DNA of 64,000 bases from Azospirillum agricola. Lineage in GTDB: Bacteria > Pseudomonadota > Alphaproteobacteria > Azospirillales > Azospirillaceae. The translations under genes were made by a program, and so were the position numbers. Shown piece by piece: positions 44,154 to 52,394 of this stretch. The notes below the pieces were generated by a model. It was not told where the DNA came from. It did no database searches and saw only the letters and a program-made list of their open reading frames with translations. The stretch is from positions 397,393 through 461,392 of the forward strand of contig NZ_JAGINM010000003.1 in the NCBI RefSeq assembly GCF_017876095.1. The letters are read 5' to 3'. The first letter of the stretch is position 1. Every line of letters begins with the position of its first letter.

Positions 44154-44726
44154 TCATGCCTGCTTGATGTCGATCTGCCGCCTGGCCGGTTGGCTCGACT
44201 CGGTCTTGGGCAGGGTGAGCGTGAGGACGCCGTCCTTCATGCTGGCCGCGATGCGGTCGCGGTCGACGTCGGCGGGCAGGCGGAACGTCCGCGCGCACAG
44301 GCCGTAGCGCCGCTCCGAGAAGGTGCGGCTGGCGCCCTTCTCCTCCTTTTCCTCCCGCTTCTCGGCCTTGACGGAGAGGACGTCGTTCTGGACCGTGAGG
44401 TCAATCGACTGCGCGTCCATTCCGGGGAGTTCCATGGTCACCCGGTACTCGCCCTCGCGGTCATCGACCTCGGCCGGCGGGGCGAAGGCCATGCCCTCCA
44501 GCCCGGTGCGCAGCAGCGGTTCCAGATCGAACGGCGCCCGCCGGCTCCAGGGCAGGTGCAGCATGGACGAGGCTTCGTCGAACAGCCGGTCGAACTCGTC
44601 GCGCAGGGCGAGGATCGGGTTCCGGTTGTGGACGGCGATCTGCTGCGCCGCCGTGCCCGTCGAGGCGACCTCCTGCCGGGGCTTCTCCTCCTCCCGAGGC
44701 TTTGCCGTCACGTTTGCGTCTGCCAT
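44154..44726 (-). CDS. Hsp20/alpha-crystallin small heat-shock protein
   Basis: A 190-residue protein with an alpha-crystallin domain over residues 85-180: YRVTMELPGMDAQSIDLTVQ, RRYGLCARTFRLPADVDRD and the beta9 motif KDGVLTLTLPKTE. The N-terminal region is charged (KPREEEKPRQE) and contains LRDEFDRLFDEASSML. The ATG at 44726 follows AGGAGG at 6 bases. An FNR-type box is centred 74.5 bases upstream, so it is induced by low oxygen rather than only by heat. A hairpin follows the stop codon. Confidence 0.9.
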   Translation of the reverse strand: MADANVTAKPREEEKPRQEVASTGTAAQQIAVHNRNPILALRDEFDRLFDEASSMLHLPWSRRAPFDLEPLLRTGLEGMAFAPPAEVDDREGEYRVTMELPGMDAQSIDLTVQNDVLSVKAEKREEKEEKGASRTFSERRYGLCARTFRLPADVDRDRIAASMKDGVLTLTLPKTESSQPARRQIDIKQA

Positions 44727-44793
44727 GTCGTCCTCCTGGGTTCGGGTGACTCGTGTGCCGCCTCCTGTATCGGCCCGATGCCGGGGGCGCCGG

Positions 44794-44807
44794 TTAACCT
44801 GGATCAA
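44794..44807 (-). promoter_or_regulatory. FNR/FixK-type box upstream of Hsp20
   Basis: On the minus strand TTGATCCAGGTTAA, centred 74.5 bases before the Hsp20 ATG. A TACAGG-like -10 lies about 20 bases downstream, at 44768-44773. Confidence 0.7.
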
Positions 44808-45037
44808 GCGGGTCGGCGGTGGGGGCCGGCAAGGAGGGGGTAGACCTCCCTCCAGTGTCCACGGGCCAGTGTCCACGGGCCAGCGTTCACGGGCCGGGCC
44901 GCTGCGCAGGTCATGCAGGGGCTGCGGCACCGGGAGAGACTGCGCCCTCATGAGCACGCTCCGCGAAACGGGAGCCGGGCCTCGGCTCTTCCGCGGTTCG
45001 GCGCCGGTGCCGGCCGGTCGGGGAGGACGGACCGGCG

Positions 45038-45493
45038 TCATCCGCGCAACAGAGGCTTCAGGCGTGCGGGAAGTGTCTGGTCCGATGTGCCGAGCAGATC
45101 CTTGGCCTCCTGCCGGGTCAAGCGCAGACGGGCCTGAGGGTTCAATGCCCGCCGCAGGGTCCGCAAGGTCGCGGAGGGGGCGACGAGGATCAGGGAATCG
45201 AACATCCCCTGCGTGGCGGCCTGATTGACGAGCGCGGCAACGCGCTGCTCGAAGGCCGTCGCGGCGATGTCCTGGGCGGAGGTTCCCCGCTCCGTCGTGG
45301 GTTGTCCCGTTGCCGCGTACGCGGGCGTGCCGGGCGCGCGGCGGTCCGGCTTTTCGGACTCCGGCATCCGCAGGTCGATCGCGGCCTCGCGGGTGAGTTC
45401 CTCATAGCCATGGTCCGGCCCGGGCCGCCGGCGCAGGAGGACGGCGCCGGTCTGGTTGGCCAGAATTATCCAGGTGCTGTCGCCTCGGTGCAT
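45038..45493 (-). CDS. Host-attachment protein family (baeRF-like)
   Basis: A 151-residue protein. The start STWIILANQTGAVLLRRR, the central low-complexity segment and the C-terminal half LILVAPSATLRTLRRAL with LTRQEAKDLLG match the family annotated as 'required for attachment to host cells' in Agrobacterium and found in stress islands. The fold is related to eRF1 domain 1/VLRF. The ATG at 45493 has GAGGAG at 8 bases. A half-degenerate FNR-type box is centred 56.5 bases upstream. Confidence 0.78.
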   Translation of the reverse strand: MHRGDSTWIILANQTGAVLLRRRPGPDHGYEELTREAAIDLRMPESEKPDRRAPGTPAYAATGQPTTERGTSAQDIAATAFEQRVAALVNQAATQGMFDSLILVAPSATLRTLRRALNPQARLRLTRQEAKDLLGTSDQTLPARLKPLLRG

Positions 45494-45542
45494 CGGCGGG
45501 TCTCCTCGACGGGGATTCGACCAGCCGCGACGGGGGCGTGCC

Positions 45543-45556
45543 TTAACCTGAGTTAT
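45543..45556 (-). promoter_or_regulatory. Degenerate FNR/FixK-type box upstream of the host-attachment gene
   Basis: On the minus strand ATAACTCAGGTTAA: the right half GGTTAA is perfect, and the left half departs from TTGAY. It is centred 56.5 bases before the gene, a position compatible with -41.5. Confidence 0.5.
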
Positions 45557-45578
45557 CCGCCGCCTTGTGCCGCATCGC

Positions 45579-45893
45579 TCACCGCGCCAGGCTTTCCAGA
45601 TAGGCGACGACCGCGTCGATCTCGCCGCGCGTGAGGCCCATGTTGGGCATCGGCGGGTGAGGATCGGCCAGCCAGCCGCGGATGCGATCCGGGCCGCGGC
45701 CGCGGTCTTTGGCGATGCTGTCCAGGGTGGGCGCCGCGTCCGTTCCACCGCCCTGCGCTCCGGACACATGGCAGGACGAGCACCAGCGCTCGACGATCCG
45801 CCGCCCCACGGCCGGGTCGGCCGTGGCGGCGGCCTGGACGCCGGGCGAAGCCAGCAGGAGCGCCACGGCGATGACGCCGATCCTTCCGTTCAT
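45579..45893 (-). CDS. Periplasmic class I cytochrome c
   Basis: A 104-residue protein. A Sec signal occupies residues 1-22 (cleavage near VQAAA). The heme motif CSSCH is at residues 39-43 and the Met ligand is probably in PPMPNMGLT. It is a small mono-heme carrier of electrons in the periplasm. The ATG at 45893 has a GGGAGGGAG ribosome site. It follows the Crp/Fnr gene by 23 bases on the same strand, so the two are probably cotranscribed. Confidence 0.88.
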   Translation of the reverse strand: MNGRIGVIAVALLLASPGVQAAATADPAVGRRIVERWCSSCHVSGAQGGGTDAAPTLDSIAKDRGRGPDRIRGWLADPHPPMPNMGLTRGEIDAVVAYLESLAR

Positions 45894-45916
45894 CGCAACT
45901 CCCTCCCAATGCCGGT

Positions 45917-46759
45917 TCAGGCCGGTCGGGCGGCGAATCCGGTCGCCTTCGACAGGCCGGCCAAGGGAAGGGTGGAATCCAGTTGGGCGACCTCGGCAAG
46001 CCGTCCGGTGTCGAGGAGAACCAGCTGCCCTTTCCGGAAGTCCAGAAGCCCGGCCTGGCGCATCCGCTTCAGGGTGCGGCACACATGCACGGAGGTCAGC
46101 CCCGTGGCACCGGCGATGTGGTTCTGGTTGATGGGAAGATGGATGGCCGCCCGCTCGTCTTCCCACCGGGCAATGATGCGTTGGTGAAGGTCGAGCAGCA
46201 GGTTGGCGATCCGGCCCTGGGCCGGCTGTTGTCCCAGCGCGCCGACATGGTTCCAGGCGGCGAGCGCCTCGCGCGTGACCGTCGCGGCGAAGTTCATGGC
46301 CAGTTGCGGCGATCCGAAGCAGGTCCTGAAGAAGACCGAATGCGTGATGCTGCACAGCGTCACGTCGGTGATCGCCTCCGCCCCGTAGGCCATGCCGTCC
46401 GCCTCGTTCCCCTCGAAGCCGAGGAGATCGCCGGGCAGCACGAAGCGGATGATCTGCCGGCGGCCGTCCTCGAAATGCTTGTGGGTCAACGCCCAGCCGC
46501 TCCGGACGATCAGGACGGATCCGAACGCCTCCCCCTGATGGAACAGCGTGCTGCCGGCCCGGCGGGTCTGGATGTGCGGGCCATGGGGAAACAGGCGGTC
46601 GAAATCCGTGTCGTCGATGTGGCGGCAGACGCTGTGCTCGCGAGCGGGGCAGAGCGTGCATTGGCTTTGTTTTCCGGCGGCGCAGGGGGAGCGGCTCAGG
46701 AGATCGCAGGGCTGGAGTGTGTCGGTGTCGCCAAACGCGGGGCTTGTGTCGTGGCTCAT
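45917..46759 (-). CDS. Crp/Fnr family regulator with an N-terminal cysteine cluster
   Basis: A 280-residue Crp/Fnr protein. Five cysteines lie in residues 18-45 (C18, C26, C34, C37, C45), with the C-x2-C-x7-C spacing used by FnrN/FixK-type oxygen sensors for a [4Fe-4S] cluster. The cyclic-nucleotide fold follows (residues 55-160), then a dimerisation helix and a winged helix (INQNHIAGATGLTSVHVCRTL). In the recognition helix the Glu and Ser of E. coli FNR (VETISR) are Val and Cys (SVHVCR), so its DNA target may not be the classical FNR box. It may instead respond to a different signal. Its gene and the cytochrome c gene form an operon. Confidence 0.86.
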   Translation of the reverse strand: MSHDTSPAFGDTDTLQPCDLLSRSPCAAGKQSQCTLCPAREHSVCRHIDDTDFDRLFPHGPHIQTRRAGSTLFHQGEAFGSVLIVRSGWALTHKHFEDGRRQIIRFVLPGDLLGFEGNEADGMAYGAEAITDVTLCSITHSVFFRTCFGSPQLAMNFAATVTREALAAWNHVGALGQQPAQGRIANLLLDLHQRIIARWEDERAAIHLPINQNHIAGATGLTSVHVCRTLKRMRQAGLLDFRKGQLVLLDTGRLAEVAQLDSTLPLAGLSKATGFAARPA

Positions 46760-46962
46760 GGCTGAGACCTCCCGGTCTGCCGTCCGCCGATCAACCGGTG
46801 GATGGCTTCGGCTGCTGGACGTCGGCGGGCCGTGGTTCCAGCGATCGCTTCCCATGATCGCCCACGATCCGGCCGCGTCGCTGCTTCGCAACATCTAGAC
46901 ACGCCCGACGGCTCCGTCCAGCGCTCTGACGTGGTAGGTTTTTCCGGGATCGAAAAAGATCA

Positions 46963-46976
46963 TTGAAGTTCTTCAA
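46963..46976 (-). promoter_or_regulatory. Palindrome upstream of the Crp/Fnr gene
   Basis: TTGAAGTTCTTCAA is a perfect TTGA-N6-TCAA palindrome, unlike the AG-rich boxes elsewhere. It lies about 204 bases before the Crp/Fnr start in an AT-richer stretch. It could be an autoregulatory or foreign site. Confidence 0.35.
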
Positions 46977-47204
46977 GTATTTTCTCTCGCCATCCGATGC
47001 TAACCACAAATAGACCGAAGGGCGGCTGGGCATCGTTTCTGCGCTCGTGAAATTTTTCCACGAACCTTCCGCTGTTTCGTTTCCGGGTCTATTTCAAGTC
47101 AGCGCCCGCGCAGCGGAGGCGGCACGACAAGGCCGGAGATCAACCTTTCGTCGTGTCCCGTGGCCGAGGCCCCGCGCGCGGGGGCCGATGGTCCGACCGG
47201 GCTT

Positions 47205-47315
47205 AGAGCGCCTCACAGAGCCTTGAGTCGTCTCTCGACTCGTCATCCCCGCCTTCGCGGGGATGACGGCCCCATTGGGCACCGATGGTGAAAACGGAAT
47301 TCTGTTCGGCGCTCT
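47205..47315 (-). repeat. Miniature inverted-repeat element, short form, copy 3
   Basis: The 111-bp form in inverted orientation. The ends are AGAGCGCCTCACAGAG and the complement of AGAGCGCCGAACAGAA, with one copy of the ATCCCCGCGAAGGCGGGGAT core. The right end continues straight into TTAACCCAGGTCAA, the FNR-type box at 47315-47328. Confidence 0.82.
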
Positions 47316-47328
47316 TAACCCAGGTCAA
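47315..47328 (+). promoter_or_regulatory. FNR/FixK-type box upstream of the decayed alcohol dehydrogenase
   Basis: TTAACCCAGGTCAA, sharing its first base with the end of the miniature repeat. It lies about 148 bases before the pseudogene's start codon. It is intact even though the gene is not. Confidence 0.65.
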
Positions 47329-47469
47329 TGCACCGCCGGTCGGAACGGCCATCTTCGTCCCATCGGCGTGTGTCGGGTTCTCGGCCGTGTGGAGCGGGCC
47401 GTGAGGAACGCGTCTCCGCCGATCCGGGCTCCCCGACCGCCGGATTCGGGACATCACGCGGGGTGTGCC

Positions 47470-47722
47470 ATGGTCATGATGAAGGCGACCGTGTTTCCGC
47501 ATCGGTGACATGGTGGCGGTGTTCGCGCAAGGGCCGATCGGCCTCTGCGCCACCGCCGGGCGAGGCTGAAGGGGGCGGCGACGATCATCGGGGCGGCAAG
47601 GAGCGGATGCGCCGCCTGCTCGCCGTCGTCGCCTCGGGCCGCGTCGATCTGAAGCCGCTGGTCACGCACCGCTTCACGCTCGACGCGATCGAGCAGCCCA
47701 TCGGTTGTTTCGATGAAGCCGG
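47470..47722 (+). pseudogene. Zn-dependent alcohol dehydrogenase, collapsed by internal deletions
   Basis: The start MVMMKATVF at 47470 matches the N-terminus of Zn-dependent alcohol dehydrogenases and soon hits a stop. The frame after 47504 gives GDMVAVFAQGPIGLCATAG (the nucleotide-binding strand), with a shift to ARLKGAATIIG. From 47603 the frame gives GKERMRRLLAVVASGRVDLKPLVTH, the C-terminal region. Most of the catalytic domain and half of the Rossmann domain are gone. An FNR-type box still lies upstream, so an anaerobic alcohol dehydrogenase was probably lost here. Confidence 0.72.
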
Positions 47723-47830
47723 AACCCTTGTCGGCGAAGGGCTGGGCGACGCGGCCGTGCGGCGGTGCCGGTTCGGACCGGCCATGCCCTTTCCCGCGCC
47801 TTCTACCAGGGGCGTGGCAGCACTTCGGGG

Positions 47831-48163
47831 CTACCGATGGGGAACCGCGTGGGTGCCGATCCGCAGGATGGTCTTGCGGCCGTCGCCATCGATCGTCTCG
47901 ATGGTGACGACACCGTCCGGCGCACGGGCGACATGAAGCTCCTGCGGTTTCTCGATGCGATGATCCAGGCCTTCGAGCAGGACATCCAGCTGCCGCTCTC
48001 TCGGATCGTAGCTTATTCCCAGCAGGACGACGCCATCGGCCACGCGTTGGGCTCCGAGGTCCGGCGCGATCACCTCGATCGAGCTTGGCCGGCCGCGAAA
48101 CAGGTTCGCGTTGGCATCGAAGTAGCGGGGCCAGTTCTGTTCGGCGATGCGCGTGGTGACCAT
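47831..48163 (-). CDS. DUF5335 family protein
   Basis: A 110-residue protein with the DUF5335 pattern: WPRYFDANANLFRGRPSSIEV, then GISYDPRERQLDVLLEGLDHRI and a C-terminal IETIDGDGRKTILRI strand. Function is unknown. The gene is isolated behind an FNR-type box centred 75.5 bases upstream of its ATG (the same distance as for Hsp20). It is convergent with the alcohol dehydrogenase remnant. Confidence 0.72.
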   Translation of the reverse strand: MVTTRIAEQNWPRYFDANANLFRGRPSSIEVIAPDLGAQRVADGVVLLGISYDPRERQLDVLLEGLDHRIEKPQELHVARAPDGVVTIETIDGDGRKTILRIGTHAVPHR

Positions 48164-48231
48164 GGCTCACCCCTCGGGAGGTCGGTGCGTCTGCGGCTCG
48201 GGCAGAATGCGCGCGTGTCCGGTGGCGGCGA

Positions 48232-48245
48232 TTGACGCAGGTTAA
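48232..48245 (-). promoter_or_regulatory. FNR/FixK-type box upstream of the DUF5335 gene
   Basis: TTGACGCAGGTTAA, identical to the boxes at 39602 and 55392. It is centred 75.5 bases before the start at 48163 and lies just beyond the end of the universal stress protein gene. Confidence 0.7.
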
Positions 48246-48270
48246 GCCGGAGTCGGGCGCGGGTGCCCGG

Positions 48271-49128
48271 TCAGTGGGTCAGCAGCAGCGCCTTGTTCGG
48301 ATGGCGGAGCATGAAACGGGTCACGCCACCGAACACGGTCTCGCGCAACCGGCTGTAGCCATAGGCACCCATGACGATCAGGTCGGCGCCGAGTTCGTCG
48401 GCGCGCCGGATCAGCCCATCCCCCAAATCGTCCAACCCGGTGCGCACGGCGGCGAACTCGGCGTCCACGCCGTGCCAGCGCAGATACCGCAGCAATCCCG
48501 CGCAGTCATGCGGGTCCACCGATCGTGGTTCAGTGGACAGCACGAAGACGCTGTCGGCACGATGGAGGAACGGCAGGCCGGCGGCGACGGCGCGGGTCGC
48601 TTCGACGCTGCCGTTCCAGGCAATGGACACCGACCGTCCGAGCGGCGCGGAGTGTTCGGGCGGAACCAGCAGCACGGGCCGTCCGGTGCCGAACAGCGCC
48701 GCCTCGACAGCCGCCTGCTGTCCGGGAAGGGTGCTGTGGCCGAAAACGATCAGGTCGGCCTTGCGCCCCTCGCGGGGAAGCAGGGCATCCGCCGTGCCGC
48801 GGATCGTCCGCCATGCCGCCGACGGCCCGTCCCGTTCGGGCTGTCCGGAAACGGTCAGTCCGCTCAAGGAGGTCGTGGCCCGCTCGAACAGGCCGTGGGC
48901 CCGCTCGCGGATCGCGGCGTTCTGGGCGCGCACGGTGCGCGTCATGTCCAGGATCACCGGCTCGGGCAAGCCCTGGGCGAGGAGCGGTAAGGTGTCCTCC
49001 GGACGCGGATCGATGTAGAGGGCGTCGACGTGCCCGTTGAACTCCCGCGCGACGGCAAGCGCTGCGTGCAGGGCGTGACCATCCGTGTCGCTGCCGGTCA
49101 TCGGTGCCAGTATCACATGGTACGACAT
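48271..49128 (-). CDS. Universal stress protein, tandem-domain
   Basis: A 285-residue protein with two UspA-like halves. The C-terminal half keeps the nucleotide-binding motif LIVMGAYGYSRLRETVFGG, while the N-terminal half is more degenerate (LIVFGHSTLPGQQAAVEAA). Conserved strands include SVSIAWNGSVEATRAV. Such proteins bind ATP and support survival under stress. The ATG at 49128 has AAAGGAGG at 5 bases. An FNR-type box is centred 114.5 bases upstream. Confidence 0.88.
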   Translation of the reverse strand: MSYHVILAPMTGSDTDGHALHAALAVAREFNGHVDALYIDPRPEDTLPLLAQGLPEPVILDMTRTVRAQNAAIRERAHGLFERATTSLSGLTVSGQPERDGPSAAWRTIRGTADALLPREGRKADLIVFGHSTLPGQQAAVEAALFGTGRPVLLVPPEHSAPLGRSVSIAWNGSVEATRAVAAGLPFLHRADSVFVLSTEPRSVDPHDCAGLLRYLRWHGVDAEFAAVRTGLDDLGDGLIRRADELGADLIVMGAYGYSRLRETVFGGVTRFMLRHPNKALLLTH

Positions 49129-49235
49129 TCTGCCTCCTTTCACCGCCCCATCGCGGTTCGCGACGGACGCTCGCAGGCAGGAGAGCCGCCAGCGTTCCGT
49201 TGGAGTGAAGAGAGCAGACACGGACCATGTCTGGA

Positions 49236-49249
49236 TTGATCGAGATTAA
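49236..49249 (-). promoter_or_regulatory. FNR/FixK-type box upstream of the first universal stress protein
   Basis: TTGATCGAGATTAA, with the CGAG spacer also found at 39730. A centre at -41.5 leaves a leader of about 73 bases before the ATG at 49128. Confidence 0.66.
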
Positions 49250-49570
49250 GACATAAGCAAAATTGCCATGCTTACAAAAATTTCTTAAATGTATGTTCGC
49301 AAGCTGCGGTCATGGAAGGAGTGTTTCGCAAAACCAGCAATATGTCTCCGCAAGTGTTTAATAAAATGTTGGAGCGGATTCGTCGTGATTTGACTCTCTC
49401 TGGAGTCTTGTGGCGAGAGTGGAATCGGCATATTCTGTTTGGCGTATGATATTGAAGTAAATGTATTTTGCATTCTACGATAATTTACTGCATGTGCGCT
49501 TGGTGCCCGTGGCGTAGCGTGACGATGGCGCAGCCTTGTCTTTGGATAATCGGTGTCACGGAGGAATCCG
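49250..49570. other. AT-rich intergenic region between stress protein and sensor kinase
   Basis: About 320 bases of markedly lower GC than the rest, rich in AAATG, ATTTT and TTTAC tracts. A 62-codon ORF on the minus strand has no ribosome site or recognisable domain. It probably holds the promoters of both flanking genes and may be of foreign origin. Confidence 0.5.
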
Positions 49571-51283
49571 ATGGATGTGGCGACAGTCCCGGGTGCTCGA
49601 CCGGCCTCCCCCGTTGCGGCAAGGCGCAACATCGCCTCCGCGCTCCTCAGCATGATGGGGCCGCCGCTGGCGGCCATGGCCCTGGTCACCGTCGGCCTGA
49701 TCGCCTGGAATTTTTCCCACCAACGCGGGTTCGCCGAGGCGGAGATGGTGAGAACCGCCAGGGCTCTGTCGGTCGCGCTCGACCGCCAGTTGCTCGTCAC
49801 CACCAGCGCCCTGGAGAGCCTCGCGGTCGCTCTGGCCGACGACCGGGACCCCGAGCATGCCTACCGCATGGTGCAGGACGTCAAGGCCCGCCATCCCTAT
49901 TGGTCGCATGTGACACTCCGCACGGTTGCGGGCGATGTGCTGTTCACCACCGCCGTCCCGTTCGGAACCTCCATGCAGGGCGGCAATTCCATGGATGCCC
50001 TGGTGGAGAAGGCCGTGGCCACCGGCCGGCCGCAGATCTCGAACCTCCTGTATGGGCCGATCGCCCAGCCCCCCGTTGCGGCGGTGCTCGTGCCCGTTTC
50101 GCGGAAGGATGGTTCCGCCGATGCACTGGTTGCGGTGGTGACCACGGCCAAATGGCAGGAGCTTTTGCGTGAGGAGGGGGGCGCCGAGGGCTGGGTGGCC
50201 GGAATCATCGACCGCAACGGCATCGTCGTCGCGCGGACGCGCGGCGCCGAGCGCTTTGTCGGCAAGCCGGCGCCGGGCTGGGTTCTCGACGCGATCGGCA
50301 AATCGCCGGACGGCTGGGCCGAAGGCCCGGCTCTGGAGGGCGAAGCCCTGTCGCTCGCCTTCTCCCGGTCGGCGGTGTCGGGATGGAGCCTCGCCTTCGC
50401 CGCTCCGGCCAGCCTGTTCGAGCAGCCGATGCGCCGGTCGCTGTGGCTGGCGGCGGCCGTCAGCGGCGCCACGATCCTGGCGGCCCTGGTCTTCGTGCTC
50501 GCCTACGCCCGCCGGCTGTCGCGGTCGATGGCCGGGCTGGCGCGGACGGTGGATGTCCTGCGACGGCCGGGGGGCGCTCTGCCGCCGACTCCGGTCTCCG
50601 CCTCGGCGGAGTTGGCGTCGGTGTACGAGTCCATGCGGGACGCCAGCCTGTACCTGCTCCGGGTGGAACAGGAACGCGCGACGGCGATGCGCGAACTCCA
50701 GCACCGGGTGAAGAACGACCTTCAGGCCATCATGGGCCTGATCGCCATGGAGCGTTTCCAGAGCCCTTGCGCCGGAAGCTGCGCCGTGCTCGATGAGCTG
50801 GAAGGGCGGATCGAGGCGTTGCGCCTCGTCCACAGCCGGCTCTACGACGCCCGGCGGGTCGGAACGGTCGAACTGGGCGGGTACCTGCAGGAGCTTTGCG
50901 GCAACGCCGTCGCCCTGTATGGCCGCAGCCATCCCGGAGGCATAACGCTGGCGGTGCACGCCGACGACGTCGAGGTCGGCCATGACGTCGCCGTTCCGCT
51001 CGGCCTGATCGTCAACGAGTTCGTCACCAACAGCGCCAAGCACGCCTTTCCGCAACGGCCGGGGCGGATCATGCTCGATCTGACGCTGATGGAAACGGGG
51101 CATGTGCGCTTGCTCTTGGCCGACGACGGGATCGGCCTGCCGGTCGAGCGCGCGCGGTCATCCGGTCTCCAACTGATCGGGCTGCTGGCGCAGCAGGTTG
51201 GCGCGGAACCGGAATGGGCGGTCGGCGCGGGCACCAGCCTGCAACTCTCCTTCCTGGTCGCGGCGGTGGCCGAGGCCGCCTGA
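49571..51283 (+). CDS. Membrane sensor histidine kinase (HisKA_2/LytS-like)
   Basis: A 570-residue kinase. One membrane helix (residues 35-55) precedes a periplasmic sensor domain of about 220 residues with a Cache-like pattern, and a second helix lies near 300. Next come a HAMP-like linker, then the dimerisation/phosphoacceptor box ELQHRVKNDLQAIMGLI and an HATPase domain with VNEFVTNSAKHAF (N box) and LADDGIGLP (G1). The HRVKND pattern puts it in the HisKA_2 family. The ATG at 49571 has GGAGG at 6 bases. No response regulator gene adjoins it. Confidence 0.85.
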   Translation: MDVATVPGARPASPVAARRNIASALLSMMGPPLAAMALVTVGLIAWNFSHQRGFAEAEMVRTARALSVALDRQLLVTTSALESLAVALADDRDPEHAYRMVQDVKARHPYWSHVTLRTVAGDVLFTTAVPFGTSMQGGNSMDALVEKAVATGRPQISNLLYGPIAQPPVAAVLVPVSRKDGSADALVAVVTTAKWQELLREEGGAEGWVAGIIDRNGIVVARTRGAERFVGKPAPGWVLDAIGKSPDGWAEGPALEGEALSLAFSRSAVSGWSLAFAAPASLFEQPMRRSLWLAAAVSGATILAALVFVLAYARRLSRSMAGLARTVDVLRRPGGALPPTPVSASAELASVYESMRDASLYLLRVEQERATAMRELQHRVKNDLQAIMGLIAMERFQSPCAGSCAVLDELEGRIEALRLVHSRLYDARRVGTVELGGYLQELCGNAVALYGRSHPGGITLAVHADDVEVGHDVAVPLGLIVNEFVTNSAKHAFPQRPGRIMLDLTLMETGHVRLLLADDGIGLPVERARSSGLQLIGLLAQQVGAEPEWAVGAGTSLQLSFLVAAVAEAA

Positions 51284-51478
51284 AGACCCGTTGCCGTCAT
51301 CCAGCCGTGTTTCGATGTCGTGGTCTGCCGCCAGCCTGGCCGGCCGAAGGGTGGCCTCGATCCAGGTCGACGCCGGACTTTCGACCGGGGTGCCCAGGGC
51401 TTGGCACGACCTCGCAAGGCCGGCGGTCGGCCTGTTGAACCGGGTCCTGCGCCAACGCAAGCAGGTTGGAGGGACGGC

Positions 51479-52318
51479 CTAATGGGACATAAGGACCGGT
51501 ACCGTCATGCGCTTGAGCATGGCGCGGGTCATGCCGCCGAGCACCAGTTCGCGCAGCCGGGAATGGCCGTAGGCGCCCATGACCAGCAGATCGGTCCCGG
51601 AGTCGGCCATTTGGTTGAGCACCAGATCGGCCGCATCGAGCTCGCCGCTCCGAAGGCACAGGGTGTCCACGGACGCGTTGTGGCGGGCCAGATGGCGGGC
51701 GATGTCGGCGCCGGGATCCTCGCCATGGCTCCCTGCCGCCTCCGGGTTGACGGTGAGGACCTGCACCGACCGCGCCCTCTCGATGACGGGCATGGCGTCC
51801 GCCACCGCGCGGGCGGCCTCCCGGCCTCCGTCCCAGGCCACCAGGACACGCTCGCCGATCGTCGGGAAGGTTCCGTAATGGGGAATCAGCAGAATGGGGC
51901 GGCCGGACGACAGCAGAAGCAGTTCGGCGTCATGGTTGTCGATGTCGGAAGCTTCGTCGCCTCCGGGCTGGCCCAGGACGAGAAGATCGGCGTACCGTGC
52001 GTGCAGCGCCAGCCGGTCGGCGATCATCGCCGGAGGGCAATCCATGAGGCGTTGCCCGGTCGCGCAGCCCTGCCGCGCGAGCACCGCATCAAGCGCCGCC
52101 GCCGCGCGCTCCGCCGTTTCGGTCGCACCTCTTTCGAGGGCCGCCATGACGGACGCGGGGGGCGGTATCTCGGCGCTGAAGCGGAACTGCGGCTGCACCC
52201 GGATCACGAGCCCGGTCAGATGCGCGTCGAACCGTTCCGCCAGCCGAGCGGCGGCTTCGATCCTGCGGACACCGGTCGGGGAATGGTCGAAATGGACCAG
52301 GATTTCCTTGTAGGACAT
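51479..52318 (-). CDS. Universal stress protein, tandem-domain
   Basis: A 279-residue UspA protein. The first half starts at MSYKEILVHFDHSPTG, and the second half ends with LLVMGAYGHSRLRELVLGGMT, the canonical GxxGxxGxxR-type ATP-binding motif. The middle region ERVLVAWDGGREAARAV fits the second domain's first strand. It is the second universal stress protein of the island, similar in design to the one at 48271-49128. An FNR-type box is centred 69.5 bases upstream. Confidence 0.88.
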   Translation of the reverse strand: MSYKEILVHFDHSPTGVRRIEAAARLAERFDAHLTGLVIRVQPQFRFSAEIPPPASVMAALERGATETAERAAAALDAVLARQGCATGQRLMDCPPAMIADRLALHARYADLLVLGQPGGDEASDIDNHDAELLLLSSGRPILLIPHYGTFPTIGERVLVAWDGGREAARAVADAMPVIERARSVQVLTVNPEAAGSHGEDPGADIARHLARHNASVDTLCLRSGELDAADLVLNQMADSGTDLLVMGAYGHSRLRELVLGGMTRAMLKRMTVPVLMSH

Positions 52319-52380
52319 GACGGGTCTCCCGCTTCGTGGCTTCTCTCGCGGGAAGGATGGGCCGTTTGCCGGCGCCGGCC

Positions 52381-52394
52381 TTTACCTGGGTCAA
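52381..52394 (-). promoter_or_regulatory. FNR/FixK-type box upstream of the second universal stress protein
   Basis: On the minus strand TTGACCCAGGTAAA, with the CCAG spacer and one mismatch in the right half. It is centred 69.5 bases before the ATG at 52318. Confidence 0.68.

Noticed and set aside
49285..49473. A low-GC 62-codon ORF on the minus strand
   Set aside because: It has no ribosome site, no recognisable domain and lies in a probable promoter region.
51355..51375. ATCCAGGTCGACG as a further FNR-type box
   Set aside because: The left half does not fit TTGAY, and it is not placed ahead of a gene at a suitable distance.
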